From the NCBI RefSeq assembly GCF_002382885.1, contig NZ_NWVL01000027.1:1-64000 (forward strand): DNA of 64,000 nucleotides. The letters run 5' to 3'. The translations under genes and the position numbers were made by a program. Shown one piece after another: positions 42,191 through 51,248 of the stretch (the stretch's first letter is position 1; every line of letters starts with the position of its first letter). The notes under the pieces were generated by a model that saw only the letters and a program-made list of their open reading frames with translations, had not been told where the DNA came from and searched no databases. This stretch comes from Streptomyces sp. WZ.A104 (lineage in GTDB: Bacteria; Actinomycetota; Actinomycetes; Streptomycetales; Streptomycetaceae).

Positions 42191-42292
42191 GGCGGGCCTC
42201 CGGGGACCGAGGGGGACGGGAAGTCCAGAAAGAGACGGAAATATCGGCAGGCGGCCGCCGCGAGGGTGCGGCGGCGCGCGCCGGTACGCTCG

Positions 42293-42321
42293 ATCCTCCT
42301 ACTTAGGTTTACCTAAGTCAA
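42293..42321 (-). promoter_or_regulatory. hmuO promoter with iron box in the spacer
   Basis: On the minus strand TTGACT (42321-42316) and GAGGAT (42298-42293) are 17 bp apart. The perfect 18-bp palindrome ACTTAGGTTTACCTAAGT (42301-42318), a DmdR/IdeR iron-box variant, fills the spacer and overlaps the -35. Iron-loaded repressor would exclude RNA polymerase, so hmuO should be induced together with hmuTUV/htaA in low iron. Confidence 0.85.
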
Positions 42322-42396
42322 CTGGTTCCCGACTGCTTGTCGGTAAAAAACTACGCCCCGAAGGCCGGAAATGGGTGCTTAACGGTTTTTGGGTGA

Positions 42397-43254
42397 TTAC
42401 GGGAGGGTGAGGATCTCCGCCCCGGTCTCCGTGACGACCAGCGTGTGCTCGAACTGGGCCGTCCGCTTCCGGTCCTTCGTCACCACGGTCCAGCCGTCCT
42501 CCCACATGTCGTACTCGTGGGTGCCCAGCGTCAGCATCGGCTCGATGGTGAACGTCATCCCGGGCTGCATCACCGTGGTCGCGTGCGGGCTGTCGTAGTG
42601 CGGGATGATCAGACCGGAGTGGAACGAGGAGTTGATCCCGTGCCCGGTGAAGTCGCGCACCACTCCGTACCCGAACCGCTTCGCGTACGACTCGATGACC
42701 CGGCCGATGACGTTGATCTGCCGCCCCGGCCTGACCGCCTTGATGGCCCGGTTCAGCGACTCCCGGGTGCGCTCGACGAGCAGCCGGGACTCCTCGTCGA
42801 CCTCGCCGCAGAGGTAGGTGGCGTTGTTGTCGCCGTGCACCCCGTTGATGTACGCGGTGACGTCCAGGTTCACGATGTCCCCGTCGCGCAGCACGGTGGA
42901 GTCGGGGATGCCGTGGCAGATGACCTCGTTGAGGGAGCTGCACAGCGACTTCGGGAAGCCCCGGTAGCCGAGCGTCGAGGGGTACGCGCCATGATCGATC
43001 ATGAACTCGTGCGCGACCCGGTCGAGCTCGTCCGTGGTGACGCCCGGGGCGATGTGCTTGGCGGCCTCCTCCATGGCCTGCGCGGCGATACGGCCCGCGA
43101 TGCGCATCCGCTCCACGGTATCGGCGTCCTGGATCTCCGGGCCGGTGTACGGCGTCGGGGCCGGCTTCCCCACGTACTCGGGGCGCCGGATGTTTCCGGG
43201 TACGGAACGGACGGGAGTGATCTCCCCTGGTACGAGAAGCGACTGGCCAGACAT
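42397..43254 (-). CDS. map: Methionine aminopeptidase, type I
   Basis: 285 residues. Metal ligands are readable: Asp in DIVNLDVTAYINGVHGDNNAT (two Asp), His in DFTGHGINSSFH, Glu in FTIEPMLTLG and Glu in FEHTLVVTETGAEIL; the substrate His is in ICHGIPD. An N-terminal extension of about 40 residues with a PxxPxP-like stretch (YVGKPAPTPYTGPEIQ) is typical of the mycobacterial MetAP1c form. It removes initiator Met. ATG 43254 chosen by family N terminus. Confidence 0.96.
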   Translation of the reverse strand: MSGQSLLVPGEITPVRSVPGNIRRPEYVGKPAPTPYTGPEIQDADTVERMRIAGRIAAQAMEEAAKHIAPGVTTDELDRVAHEFMIDHGAYPSTLGYRGFPKSLCSSLNEVICHGIPDSTVLRDGDIVNLDVTAYINGVHGDNNATYLCGEVDEESRLLVERTRESLNRAIKAVRPGRQINVIGRVIESYAKRFGYGVVRDFTGHGINSSFHSGLIIPHYDSPHATTVMQPGMTFTIEPMLTLGTHEYDMWEDGWTVVTKDRKRTAQFEHTLVVTETGAEILTLP

Positions 43255-43312
43255 GCCAGCGAGTCTAACCAGCGGCTCCGGGGCACCATGGCGATAAGGA
43301 AAGGAGCCGTCG

Positions 43313-43570
43313 ATGGCCCTGTTCAAGAAGCGCACGGTCGGCAAACCGGGCGAGTGGTACTACTGCCTCCAGCACAAGAAGGTCGAGGAAGGCCCGGAGT
43401 GCCCGGCGCTGAACCGGTTCGGCCCCTACACCTCCCGCGAGGCGGCCCAGCACGCAATGGACACGGCGCGCGAACGGAACCTCCAGTGGGAGACGGACCC
43501 GAAGTGGCACGACGAGGACAGGGGCACATCAAGCCCGTCCGGCGAGAACCCCAGCACGTCCGGCGACTGA
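43313..43570 (+). CDS. Small SPOR-like conserved protein
   Basis: 85 residues. WYYCLQHKKVEEGPECPALN places two Cys 12 apart with an intervening His, followed by RFGPYTSREAAQHAMDTARE, which resembles the tail of SPOR domains (F-G-P-Y-x-S/T-R-E-E-A). The last 20 residues are disordered. AAAGGAG lies 8 nt before the ATG. Short proteins of this pattern are often annotated SPOR-domain in actinobacteria; the function is unknown. Divergent from map. Confidence 0.75.
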   Translation: MALFKKRTVGKPGEWYYCLQHKKVEEGPECPALNRFGPYTSREAAQHAMDTARERNLQWETDPKWHDEDRGTSSPSGENPSTSGD

Positions 43571-43598
43571 GGAGCGGGGTACGGAGCGGAGCCCCGGA

Positions 43599-44921
43599 TC
43601 ACCCCTCCACCCGGGCCTCCCGCCTCCGTACCGCGTCCTCGTCCGTCTCCGAGTCGTACCGCACCAGCTTCGGCAGCGCGGCGGTCAGCAGCGCCACCGA
43701 CGCCACACACGCCACCCCGCCGGTCCAGATCGCCGACCGGGTCCCGGTCCAGCCCGCCATCGCCCCGGCCCGCACCTGCCCCAGTTGCGGGCCGATGCTG
43801 TACGAGAGCACCTCGATGCCCGCGAGTCGGCCCCGCAGCTCCTCCGGGATGGTCTGGTTCCAGATCGTCGCGCGCCCCAGCCCGCTCAGCATGTCGCCCG
43901 CCCCCGCGACGGCGAGGCACAGCAGCACCACCCACACGCTGGAGAACCAGCCCGCCGCGGCGATCGCCAGCCCCCACGCCGTCGCCCCGAACACCACGAA
44001 CAGCCCGTGCCTGCGCACCCGGGACGTCCAGCCGCTGGTGAGCCCCAGCACCAGCGAGCCGACCGAGCCCGCCGCGTACATCAGGCCCAGCGACCACTCG
44101 GCGTCCAGCTCGTCCGCCAGGAACGGGAAGATCGTGTTCGGGAAGGCGAAGAACATCGCCGCCAGGTCGATCGCGTACGTCCCCAGCAGCACCGGCCGGC
44201 TCCAGGCGTACCGCGCCCCCTCCACGATCCCGCGCAGCGACGGCTTCGCCGCGTCCCCGGCGGGCGGCGCCGGGGCCAGGCGCAGGCAGAGCACGACGGA
44301 GACGGCGAACGTGCCCACCGTCACCGCGTACGCCGTGCCGTGACCGGCGTACGCCACCACCAGACCGGCCAGCGCCGGGCCCGCGATCGCCCCGATCTGC
44401 CAGCGCAGCGAGTTCAGCGCGGCCGCCGCCGTCTGCTGGGCGTGCGGCACGATCCGGGCCATCAGCGAGTCCAGCGCGGGCCGCTGGAGCCCGGCCAGCG
44501 CCGACACCCCGCCCGCCACCACGTAAAGCGGCCACAGCAACGGCTCCGGCAGCAGGGCGTTCACCAGCAGGACCGCCGCGAGCACACCGAGCCCGGCCTC
44601 GGTCAGCAGGATCACCCGGCGCCGGTCCACCGAGTCCGCGAGCGCCCCGCCGTACAGCCCGAAGACCACCAGCGGCACCAGCTCCACCGCGCCCATCGCC
44701 CCGACCGCGAGCGGCGAGCCGGTGAGGTCCTTGATCTGGAGCGGCAGCGCGATCAGCGCCATGAAGCTGCCGAAGTACGTGATCAGCCCCTGGACCCACA
44801 GCAGCCGGAAGTCAGCCGAGGACCGCCACGGCGAGAGGTCCGGCAGCAGCGCGCGGAGCCGCGCCGACGGCGGCGATGAGGGGGAGTCCGGGGAGGAGGG
44901 GGAAGGCGGTGCTGAGGTCAC
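43599..44921 (-). CDS. MFS transporter (enterobactin-exporter-like, MFS_3 type)
   Basis: 440 residues, about 12 helices. The N-terminal WRSSADFRLLWVQGLITYFG, LYGGALADSVDRRRVIL (motif A) and AGDMLSGLGRATIWNQTIPE are typical of the EntS/MFS_3 group used for siderophore or macrolide export. Proximity to an iron locus makes siderophore export conceivable, but no synthetase is nearby. GTG 44921. Confidence 0.88.
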   Translation of the reverse strand: MTSAPPSPSSPDSPSSPPSARLRALLPDLSPWRSSADFRLLWVQGLITYFGSFMALIALPLQIKDLTGSPLAVGAMGAVELVPLVVFGLYGGALADSVDRRRVILLTEAGLGVLAAVLLVNALLPEPLLWPLYVVAGGVSALAGLQRPALDSLMARIVPHAQQTAAAALNSLRWQIGAIAGPALAGLVVAYAGHGTAYAVTVGTFAVSVVLCLRLAPAPPAGDAAKPSLRGIVEGARYAWSRPVLLGTYAIDLAAMFFAFPNTIFPFLADELDAEWSLGLMYAAGSVGSLVLGLTSGWTSRVRRHGLFVVFGATAWGLAIAAAGWFSSVWVVLLCLAVAGAGDMLSGLGRATIWNQTIPEELRGRLAGIEVLSYSIGPQLGQVRAGAMAGWTGTRSAIWTGGVACVASVALLTAALPKLVRYDSETDEDAVRRREARVEG

Positions 44922-45105
44922 GAGGGGCCATGTTCGGTACTGCCGGGTGCCCGAAGCAACCGGATTTCGGGGTGAGCGGTCCGGGGTGCCCCGAAACCGG
45001 TGGCCGGTCCGGGGTGGAACGCATCTCCGGGCAGGCGGCCCGAGCGGCCCCGAATCTCCGGGCAGCCGTGCCGTGGCGTCCGCCGGCGGGCAGCCGCGGC
45101 GCGCG

Positions 45106-45711
45106 CTACCAGCCGGCGGGCGGCGGCTGGGTCAGCTGGTCGGCGAGCCGGGCGAGCCGGTCCCGGAAGGTGCGGCGGCCGCGCGCCGGAGGCGCCCCGT
45201 TCTCCCCGGCGGCCGCGCTGACCAGGTGCTGCACGAGGTCCAGGTCCACATCGTCGGTCCCGCCGACCGCCAGCGACTCGTGCGCCAGGGAGCCGACCTC
45301 CGGATCGCCGCCGTCCAGGGTGAGCACCCGCGCCCCGGCCCGCCGCGCGTCGTGCACCCGCTCCAGCAGCCCGCTCTCCGGCCGCTCCGGCGCGACCAGC
45401 AACAGCGTCTCGCGCCGGCCCGCCGCCTCGATCCGGCCGAGGCCCACGGCCAGATGCGCCGGATCACCGGGCGCCACCCGGTGCCGTACGAGCGTGGGCA
45501 CCAGCTCCGGCAGCCCCGACCACGCGGACTCGTCGGTCAGATGGGCCGCCAGATGCCACGGCTCGTACCGCTCCGTCCCCACCAGCAGCAGCAGCCCGCC
45601 GCCCTGCGGGAGGACGGACGCGCGCAGGGCCAGCGCGAACCGGCGGGCGGAGTCCGGCCACCCGGTCCCGGCCAGTACGTCACGGAGCAGGGCGACACGT
45701 ACGGCATCCAT
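45106..45711 (-). CDS. Conserved Streptomyces protein, SIS-like alpha/beta fold, unknown function
   Basis: 201 residues, cytoplasmic. Alternating strands and helices (GGGLLLLVGTERYEPWHLAA, GRRETLLLVAPERPESGLLE, RRAGARVLTLDGGDPEVGSL, ESLAVGGTDDVDLDLVQHLV) suggest a Rossmann or SIS-like fold, without the Ser/Thr phosphosugar loop. ATG 45711 is used. It is divergent from npdG with 140 bp between. Confidence 0.7.
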   Translation of the reverse strand: MDAVRVALLRDVLAGTGWPDSARRFALALRASVLPQGGGLLLLVGTERYEPWHLAAHLTDESAWSGLPELVPTLVRHRVAPGDPAHLAVGLGRIEAAGRRETLLLVAPERPESGLLERVHDARRAGARVLTLDGGDPEVGSLAHESLAVGGTDDVDLDLVQHLVSAAAGENGAPPARGRRTFRDRLARLADQLTQPPPAGW

Positions 45712-45851
45712 GGCCCGGCATCCTGCCCCGCGCCCAGCCCCGGCCGGGCCCGTCGCCCTGCCCCTCACCCGAACGGGGGACCGGGTGCTGAGCGGGACCG
45801 CCTGCCCGGGGGGCGGCCGCACGGACCCTACCTGGCAGTAGGGTCGGCCCC

Positions 45852-46562
45852 ATGACTACACAGGACAGCGGCAGCGCGCCCAAGCCCCCCGTCAAGGACC
45901 CCTGGGACCTTCCCGACGTCTCCGGCCTGAGCGTCGGCGTGCTCGGCGGGACCGGCCCGCAGGGGCGCGGTCTCGCCTACCGGCTCGCCCGCGCCGGACA
46001 GCGGGTCACCCTCGGCTCCCGGGACGCGGCGCGGGCCGAACAGGCGGCGGCCGAGCTGGGCTTCGGCGTCGAGGGCGCGGACAACGCGGAGTGCGCCCGG
46101 CGCAGCGACATCGTGATCGTCGCGGTGCCGTGGGACGGTCACGCCAAGACGCTGGAGTCCCTGCGCGGGGAGCTCGCGGGCAAGCTCGTGATCGACTGCG
46201 TCAACCCCCTCGGCTTCGACAAGAAGGGCGCCTACGCCCTCAAGCCTGAGGAGGGCAGCGCCGCCGAGCAGGCCGCCGCCCTGCTGCCGGACTCCCGGGT
46301 CACCGCGGCCTTCCACCACCTCTCCGCGGTGCTGCTCCAGGACGAGTCCATCGAGGAGATCGACACCGACGTGCTGGTCCTGGGCGAGGTGCGCGCCGAC
46401 ACGGACATCGTGCAGGCGCTGGCGGGCCGCATCCCCGGGATGCGCGGCATCTTCGCGGGCCGGCTGCGCAACGCCCACCAGGTCGAGTCGCTGGTGGCCA
46501 ACCTGATCTCGGTCAACCGCCGCTACAAGGCGCACGCCGGGCTCCGCACCACCGACGTCTGA
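45852..46562 (+). CDS. npdG: NADPH-dependent F420 reductase
   Basis: 236 residues. N-terminal dinucleotide motif GVLGGTGPQGRGLAYRLARA, then TLGSRDAARAE (NADP phosphate binding by Ser/Arg), SDIVIVAVPWDGHAKTL, VIDCVNPLGFDKKGAYAL and the C-terminal GIFAGRLRNAHQVESLVANL. It exchanges hydride between NADPH and coenzyme F420 in the cytoplasm. TAGGGT (45839-45844) ends 7 nt before ATG 45852, so the transcript is probably leaderless. Confidence 0.95.
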   Translation: MTTQDSGSAPKPPVKDPWDLPDVSGLSVGVLGGTGPQGRGLAYRLARAGQRVTLGSRDAARAEQAAAELGFGVEGADNAECARRSDIVIVAVPWDGHAKTLESLRGELAGKLVIDCVNPLGFDKKGAYALKPEEGSAAEQAAALLPDSRVTAAFHHLSAVLLQDESIEEIDTDVLVLGEVRADTDIVQALAGRIPGMRGIFAGRLRNAHQVESLVANLISVNRRYKAHAGLRTTDV

Positions 46563-46668
46563 CGTCACCCACGCCCCGGCATCCGGAGGTCCGGGCCCCA
46601 GGCGGGGCACAACGGGGCATGGGGGACACTGGACGGGACCGTGACCGTTCCCGACAGGAGCCGCCCCC

Positions 46669-46851
46669 ATGCCCCGCCTCGCTCTCCTCGCCCTCGCCGT
46701 CTGCGTCCTCGCCGTCGCGGCGGCCGTGATCTCCTTCGTCCAGGGCAGCCTGCTCGGGATCATCTGGGTGCTGATCGCGGGGCTGTCGTCGAACATGGTC
46801 TGGTTCTACGTGCGCAAGCACCGCATGACCGCTTCCGAAGCCGCTCGCTGA
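46669..46851 (+). CDS. Small two-helix membrane protein
   Basis: 60 residues: LALLALAVCVLAVAAAVISF and LLGIIWVLIAGLSSNMVWFY are membrane segments joined by a short turn, with a basic tail (VRKHRMTASEAAR). AGGAG lies 9 nt upstream of the ATG. Function unknown. It lies 106 bp downstream of npdG, same strand. Confidence 0.7.
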   Translation: MPRLALLALAVCVLAVAAAVISFVQGSLLGIIWVLIAGLSSNMVWFYVRKHRMTASEAAR

Positions 46852-46855
46852 CCCG

Positions 46856-47662
46856 TCACCCCACCGAGCAGGCCGGGTCCTGCTCGTCGAAGAACGCCTT
46901 CCAGAAGCGATAGGTGTCCAGGCCGCAGTAGCGCTGGACCTCGTCGACCCCCAGGGCCCGCAGCAGCGCGTCGATCCCGTCGAAGAACGCGATGTTCACG
47001 CCGGGAATCCACAGGACGGCGAACACCGCGATCAGCCCGAACGGCGCGATCGGCTCCACCTGGCGGCGGATCCGGTACGAGAGCCAGGGCTCGATCACCC
47101 CGTAGCCGTCCAGCCCCGGGATCGGCAGGAAATTCAGGATCGCCGCCGTCACCTGGAGCATGGCCAGGAACGCCAGCGCGTACTGGAAGGCGAGCGGCAC
47201 TCCGTCGAGCGCGTCCAGCCAGAACGGGGCGGTGCACACGATCGCGAACGCCACGTTCGTCAGCGGGCCCGCCGCCGAGATCAGGCTGTGTCTCCACCGG
47301 CCGCGGATGCGGGCCCGCTCGATGTAGACCGCGCCGCCCGGCAGCCCGATCCCGCCCATGATCACGAAGAGGACGGGCAGCACGATGCTGAGCAGCGCGT
47401 GCGTGTACGTGAGCGGGTTGAGCGTCAGATAGCCCTTCGACCCGACCGAGAGATCCCCGCTGTGCAGTGCGGTGCGGGCGTGCGCGTACTCGTGCAGACA
47501 GAGCGAGACGATCCAGGCTCCGGTGACGAACAGGAAGACCGCGAAGCCCGTGGCGTCCGCGAAACCCGTCCACACCGCCCAGCCCGCGATGGCGGTTACG
47601 GCGGCGATGCCGAGGAAGACCGGGCTGATCCTCCGGTCGCCACGGGTGGCTGCGGTGGTCAT
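46856..47662 (-). CDS. Site-2 protease-family (M50) membrane metalloprotease
   Basis: 268 residues. The zinc motif is CLHEYAHARTA (HExxH) in the second membrane helix and the third ligand is in ILNFLPIPGLDGYG (NxxPxPxLDG), as in Rv0359-like S2P homologues. About six hydrophobic segments. No PDZ domain, so this is the compact group whose substrates are unknown. ATG 47662 has AGGAG 9 nt upstream; an earlier start at 47722 would add 20 polar residues. Confidence 0.9.
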   Translation of the reverse strand: MTTAATRGDRRISPVFLGIAAVTAIAGWAVWTGFADATGFAVFLFVTGAWIVSLCLHEYAHARTALHSGDLSVGSKGYLTLNPLTYTHALLSIVLPVLFVIMGGIGLPGGAVYIERARIRGRWRHSLISAAGPLTNVAFAIVCTAPFWLDALDGVPLAFQYALAFLAMLQVTAAILNFLPIPGLDGYGVIEPWLSYRIRRQVEPIAPFGLIAVFAVLWIPGVNIAFFDGIDALLRALGVDEVQRYCGLDTYRFWKAFFDEQDPACSVG

Positions 47663-47814
47663 CGGCACACACTCCTGGAGCGGGGGACTGGAGGGCTGAG
47701 GCTGGGCGGCGACGGCGGTCACGGCAGTGGCCGACAGGGCGGGAACGTCGGGGAACGGTGCCGGAGTTCCACCCTGTCAACGCCGTGCCCCGGTCGGTCA
47801 CGGACAATGGGCCC

Positions 47815-50800
47815 GTGCGCTACTGCATCCTCGGCACCACCCGGGCACTCCGCGACGACGGTACGGCCGTCACCCTCGGCGGGGCGCGGCTGCGCGCGCT
47901 GCTGACCGTCCTCGCGCTGCGCCCCGGGCGTACCGTGCCCGCCGGGGTCCTCGTCGACGAGGTGTGGGACGGCGACCCGCCCGCCGATGCGACCGGCGCC
48001 CTCCAGGCCCTGGTCGGGCGGCTCAGGCGGGTGCTCGGCCGGAGCGCCGTCGAGTCGGTGGCGAGCGGATACCGGCTCGCCGCCGAGCCGGACGCCGTGG
48101 ACCTGCACCGTTTCGAGCGGCTGGCGGGGGAGGGGAGCCGGGCGCTGGAGCAGGGCGACACGGCCAGGGCCGTCACCGTCCTCGACGAGGCCCTCGCGCT
48201 CTGGGCCGGGCCCCCGCTCGCCGACCTGCCCGACCGTACGGCGCCCGCCTCCCGCCTGGAGTCCCGCAGGCTCGGCGCCCGTCGGGCCCGGCTGGAGGCG
48301 CTGCGCGTGCTCGGGCGGGCGGACGAGGCCCTGTGGGAGCTGACCGCGCTCTGCGCCTCCCACCCGCTCGACGAACCGCTCCAGGCACTGCGCATCAGGG
48401 CCCTGCGGGACGCCGGACGCACGGCCGAGGCGCTGGCGGCGTACGACGAGGTGCGCACCGCGATCGCCGAGCGCCTCGGCACCGACCCCGGGCCCGAACT
48501 GCGCGGCCTGTACGGAGAACTCCTCCGCCAGGGACCGGCCGCACCCGCCCCGGAGCCCGCGTCGGCCTCCGAGGGGACGCCCGCGGCCCGGCAACGGCCC
48601 GCCCCGGAAAGCCCGTCGCCCCCGCATGGGAACCTCCGCGCCCGGCTCACCAGCTTCGTCGGACGCGACCTCGACATCGCCGCCCTCCGTGAGGACCTCA
48701 CCCGCACCCGGCTCGTCACCCTCCTCGGCCCCGGCGGCGCGGGCAAGACCCGGCTGTCCCAGGAGACCGCGGAGGCGGCCGCCGAGGCCTGGCCCGACGG
48801 CGTCTGGCTCGCGGAGCTGGCCCCCGTAGACGATCCGGACGCCGTGCCCGAGGCCGTACTCGGCGCGCTCGGGGCCCGCGAGACCGTGCTGCGCGGGGCC
48901 GGGGCCGGGGAGCTGCGCGCCGTCGACCGCACCGGCGACGACCCCCTCGTACGCCTCACCGAACACTGCGCCCCGCGCCGGATGCTGCTGCTCCTGGACA
49001 ACTGTGAGCACGTCATCGGCGCGGCGGCCGCCCTCGCCGACCATCTGCTGGCCCACTGCCCCCGGCTCACCGTCCTCGCGACCAGCCGCGAACCCCTCGG
49101 CGTACCGGGCGAGTTCGTCCGTCCCGTCGAACCGCTGCCCGACCCGATGGCGCTGCGGCTGCTCGCCGAGCGCGGGGCCGCCGCCCGCCCCGGCTTCCGT
49201 ACCGACGCGGACGAGGCGACCGCGGCCGCCTGCGCCGAGATCTGCCGTCGGCTCGACGGGCTGCCGCTCGCCATCGAACTGGCCGCGGCCCGCCTGCGGA
49301 TGCTCACCCCGCGCCAGATCGCCGACCGGCTGGACGACCGCTTCCGCCTCCTCACCAACGGCAGCCGGACCGTGCTGCCCCGCCAGCAGACCCTGCGCGC
49401 GGTCGTCGACTGGTCCTGGGAGCTGCTGGACGGGGCCGAACGGGCCGTCCTGCGCCGCCTCGCCGTCTTCGCGGGCGGCTGCTCGCTCGCCGCCGCCGAG
49501 GAGGTCTGCTCCCTGCCCGCCCCGGACGACGGTGTCGCCGTCGGCTCCCTCGACGTCGCCGCCCTGCTCGGCTCCCTGGTCGACAAGTCCCTCGTCGTCG
49601 CCGCGCCCGGCGAGGACGCGGAGATGCGCTACCGGCTGCTGGAGACCGTCGGGGAGTACGCCGCCGAGCGGCTGGCGGAGGCGGGCGAGCGGGACGCCGT
49701 CGAGCGGCGCCACCTGGTCCACTACCGGGAGTTCGCCCGCACCACCGGACCGAAGCTGCGCGGCACCGGCCAGCGGGAGGCCACCGGGCTCTTCCGTCGC
49801 GAGTACGAGAACCTGCGCACCGCCCTCCGGCACGCGGTCGCGGCCCGCGAGGAGGAGGAGGGACTCTGCATCGTCCTCTCGATGGCCTGGTACTGGCTGA
49901 TGCACGAACTGAACGCCGACGCCCGCCAGTGGTCCGGGGCGGTGGCCGCTCTCGGCCCCGACCCGTTCGCCCCGCCCGGCGTCCAGGCGCCCTCCCTGCT
50001 GGAGCGGACCACCGACCGGCCGCCGCCCTGGGAACCGGAGCAGGTCGAGGAGGCGCGGCGCGGGGCGGGGCTGATCCGGATGGTCAGCATGGACCGCGCG
50101 ATGGACGAGTGGCTCACCCCGCAGGGCCAGGAGCGGATGCGGATCATCGCCCGCACCTACCGGGCCGGGCAGCCCCAGGCCTGCCGTACACCCGGTGCGC
50201 TCTGGATGTTCGCGGTCCTGCTCACCGGCGAGGCCGACGAGATGCGGGAGGTGATGGACGAGACGGTCCGGTCCTCCCGCGAGTTCGCCTACGAATGGGA
50301 GCTGGGCGCCGCGCTGGACATCCGCGCCAAGGTACTGGCCAACCGCCCCGACTGGGCGGGCGAGGCGCTGGCCGACGCCGACGAGAGCCTGGAGATCTTC
50401 GTCCGGCTCGGCGACGACTGGGGTGCGGCCGAATCGCTGTCCTCCCGGGGGGAGGCGAACGAGGGCAAGGGCCGGTTCGCCGAGGCCGCCGCCGACTATC
50501 TGGCCGCGATCGACTACGCACGGGCGCTCGGCGCCCACGCCCAGGTGGCCGTGTTGCGAGCCCGGTACGCCGGGGCCCTCGCCGAACTCGGCCGCTTCGA
50601 CGAGGCCGAGGCCGTCCTGCGCGATGTCGTCGACGGCGGCAGGTTCGCCGGGCACCAGGCGATGCCGACCGCCCGGCTGCATCTGGGGTTCCTGTACGGC
50701 CGCGTGGGCCGGGTGGCCGAGGCACGGGAGCAGATCGTCCTGCTGCGTGATGAGTTCAGCTCCCGCACGATCGGGGTCTTCGACGGGTTCGTGCTCGGGG

Positions 50801-51195
50801 TGCTGGCATGGCTGGACAACCTGGTGGGTGACCATGCCTCCGCACTCGCCACCGGGCTGGACGCGCTGGCCCGCGCCCAGGACCGGCTCGCCAGGATGAT
50901 GGCCCCGCAGATGGCGTCCAGACAGCTGATGACCATCGCCCGCGCCGTCGCCGGACTCGACGCCCCCGGTGCCCCGGCCGCCGCAGCCCGGCTGCTCGGC
51001 CTCCAGGCGACCCTGGTGCCGGCCGGGCATGTGCCGACCGCCCTGGAGCGCCAGGGCCTCATCGAGACCGAGGAAGCCGTGCGGGCCCGGCTCGACGACG
51101 ACGCCTACACGGTGGCGTACGAGCAGGGCGGTGGCCTCACGATCGAGGAGGCCACCGCCCTGGCGGAGACGTACCGGAGGGACCCGCCGGCGTAA
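47815..51195 (+). CDS. AfsR/SARP-family regulator with NB-ARC ATPase and TPR domains
   Basis: 1126 residues. The OmpR-like winged helix (about 1-90: LGGARLRALLTVLALRPGRT, DEVWDGDPPADATGALQALV) and BTAD (95-245) form a SARP. A STAND ATPase follows (Walker A LGPGGAGKTRL near 305; LLLLDNCEHV near 394; GLPLAIELAAARLRML), then a helical/TPR C-terminal half. It is a large transcriptional activator of the AfsR type, the ATPase probably gating activity. GTG 47815 is chosen because GACAAT lies 6 nt upstream, indicating leaderless mRNA. Adjacent DrrAB-type exporter genes carry a SARP-like operator and are its best candidate target. Phosphorylation by an AfsK-like kinase is possible but not visible here. 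Confidence 0.93.
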   Translation: MRYCILGTTRALRDDGTAVTLGGARLRALLTVLALRPGRTVPAGVLVDEVWDGDPPADATGALQALVGRLRRVLGRSAVESVASGYRLAAEPDAVDLHRFERLAGEGSRALEQGDTARAVTVLDEALALWAGPPLADLPDRTAPASRLESRRLGARRARLEALRVLGRADEALWELTALCASHPLDEPLQALRIRALRDAGRTAEALAAYDEVRTAIAERLGTDPGPELRGLYGELLRQGPAAPAPEPASASEGTPAARQRPAPESPSPPHGNLRARLTSFVGRDLDIAALREDLTRTRLVTLLGPGGAGKTRLSQETAEAAAEAWPDGVWLAELAPVDDPDAVPEAVLGALGARETVLRGAGAGELRAVDRTGDDPLVRLTEHCAPRRMLLLLDNCEHVIGAAAALADHLLAHCPRLTVLATSREPLGVPGEFVRPVEPLPDPMALRLLAERGAAARPGFRTDADEATAAACAEICRRLDGLPLAIELAAARLRMLTPRQIADRLDDRFRLLTNGSRTVLPRQQTLRAVVDWSWELLDGAERAVLRRLAVFAGGCSLAAAEEVCSLPAPDDGVAVGSLDVAALLGSLVDKSLVVAAPGEDAEMRYRLLETVGEYAAERLAEAGERDAVERRHLVHYREFARTTGPKLRGTGQREATGLFRREYENLRTALRHAVAAREEEEGLCIVLSMAWYWLMHELNADARQWSGAVAALGPDPFAPPGVQAPSLLERTTDRPPPWEPEQVEEARRGAGLIRMVSMDRAMDEWLTPQGQERMRIIARTYRAGQPQACRTPGALWMFAVLLTGEADEMREVMDETVRSSREFAYEWELGAALDIRAKVLANRPDWAGEALADADESLEIFVRLGDDWGAAESLSSRGEANEGKGRFAEAAADYLAAIDYARALGAHAQVAVLRARYAGALAELGRFDEAEAVLRDVVDGGRFAGHQAMPTARLHLGFLYGRVGRVAEAREQIVLLRDEFSSRTIGVFDGFVLGVLAWLDNLVGDHASALATGLDALARAQDRLARMMAPQMASRQLMTIARAVAGLDAPGAPAAAARLLGLQATLVPAGHVPTALERQGLIETEEAVRARLDDDAYTVAYEQGGGLTIEEATALAETYRRDPPA

Positions 51196-51213
51196 CGCCC
51201 CGGGCCAGGGGCG
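51196..51213. terminator. Hairpin between convergent SARP and permease genes
   Basis: CGCCCC and GGGGCG flank a 6-nt loop immediately after the SARP stop codon. Further GC-rich dyads follow before the permease stop. A short stem, so only a moderate prediction of bidirectional termination. Confidence 0.35.
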
Positions 51214-51248
51214 CGGGTGCCCTGCCCGGCGGCGCGCCCGCCCCTGCT

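Noticed and set aside
43599..44921. MFS transporter as siderophore exporter of the haem locus
   Set aside because: Only the EntS-like family and proximity suggest it; no iron box upstream and no siderophore synthetase in the window.
47663..47814. SARP autoregulatory operator upstream of the AfsR-type gene
   Set aside because: Only a single CCGACAG (47731-47737) and a GGGAACG pair at 10-bp spacing are present, not a phased 11-bp heptamer array.
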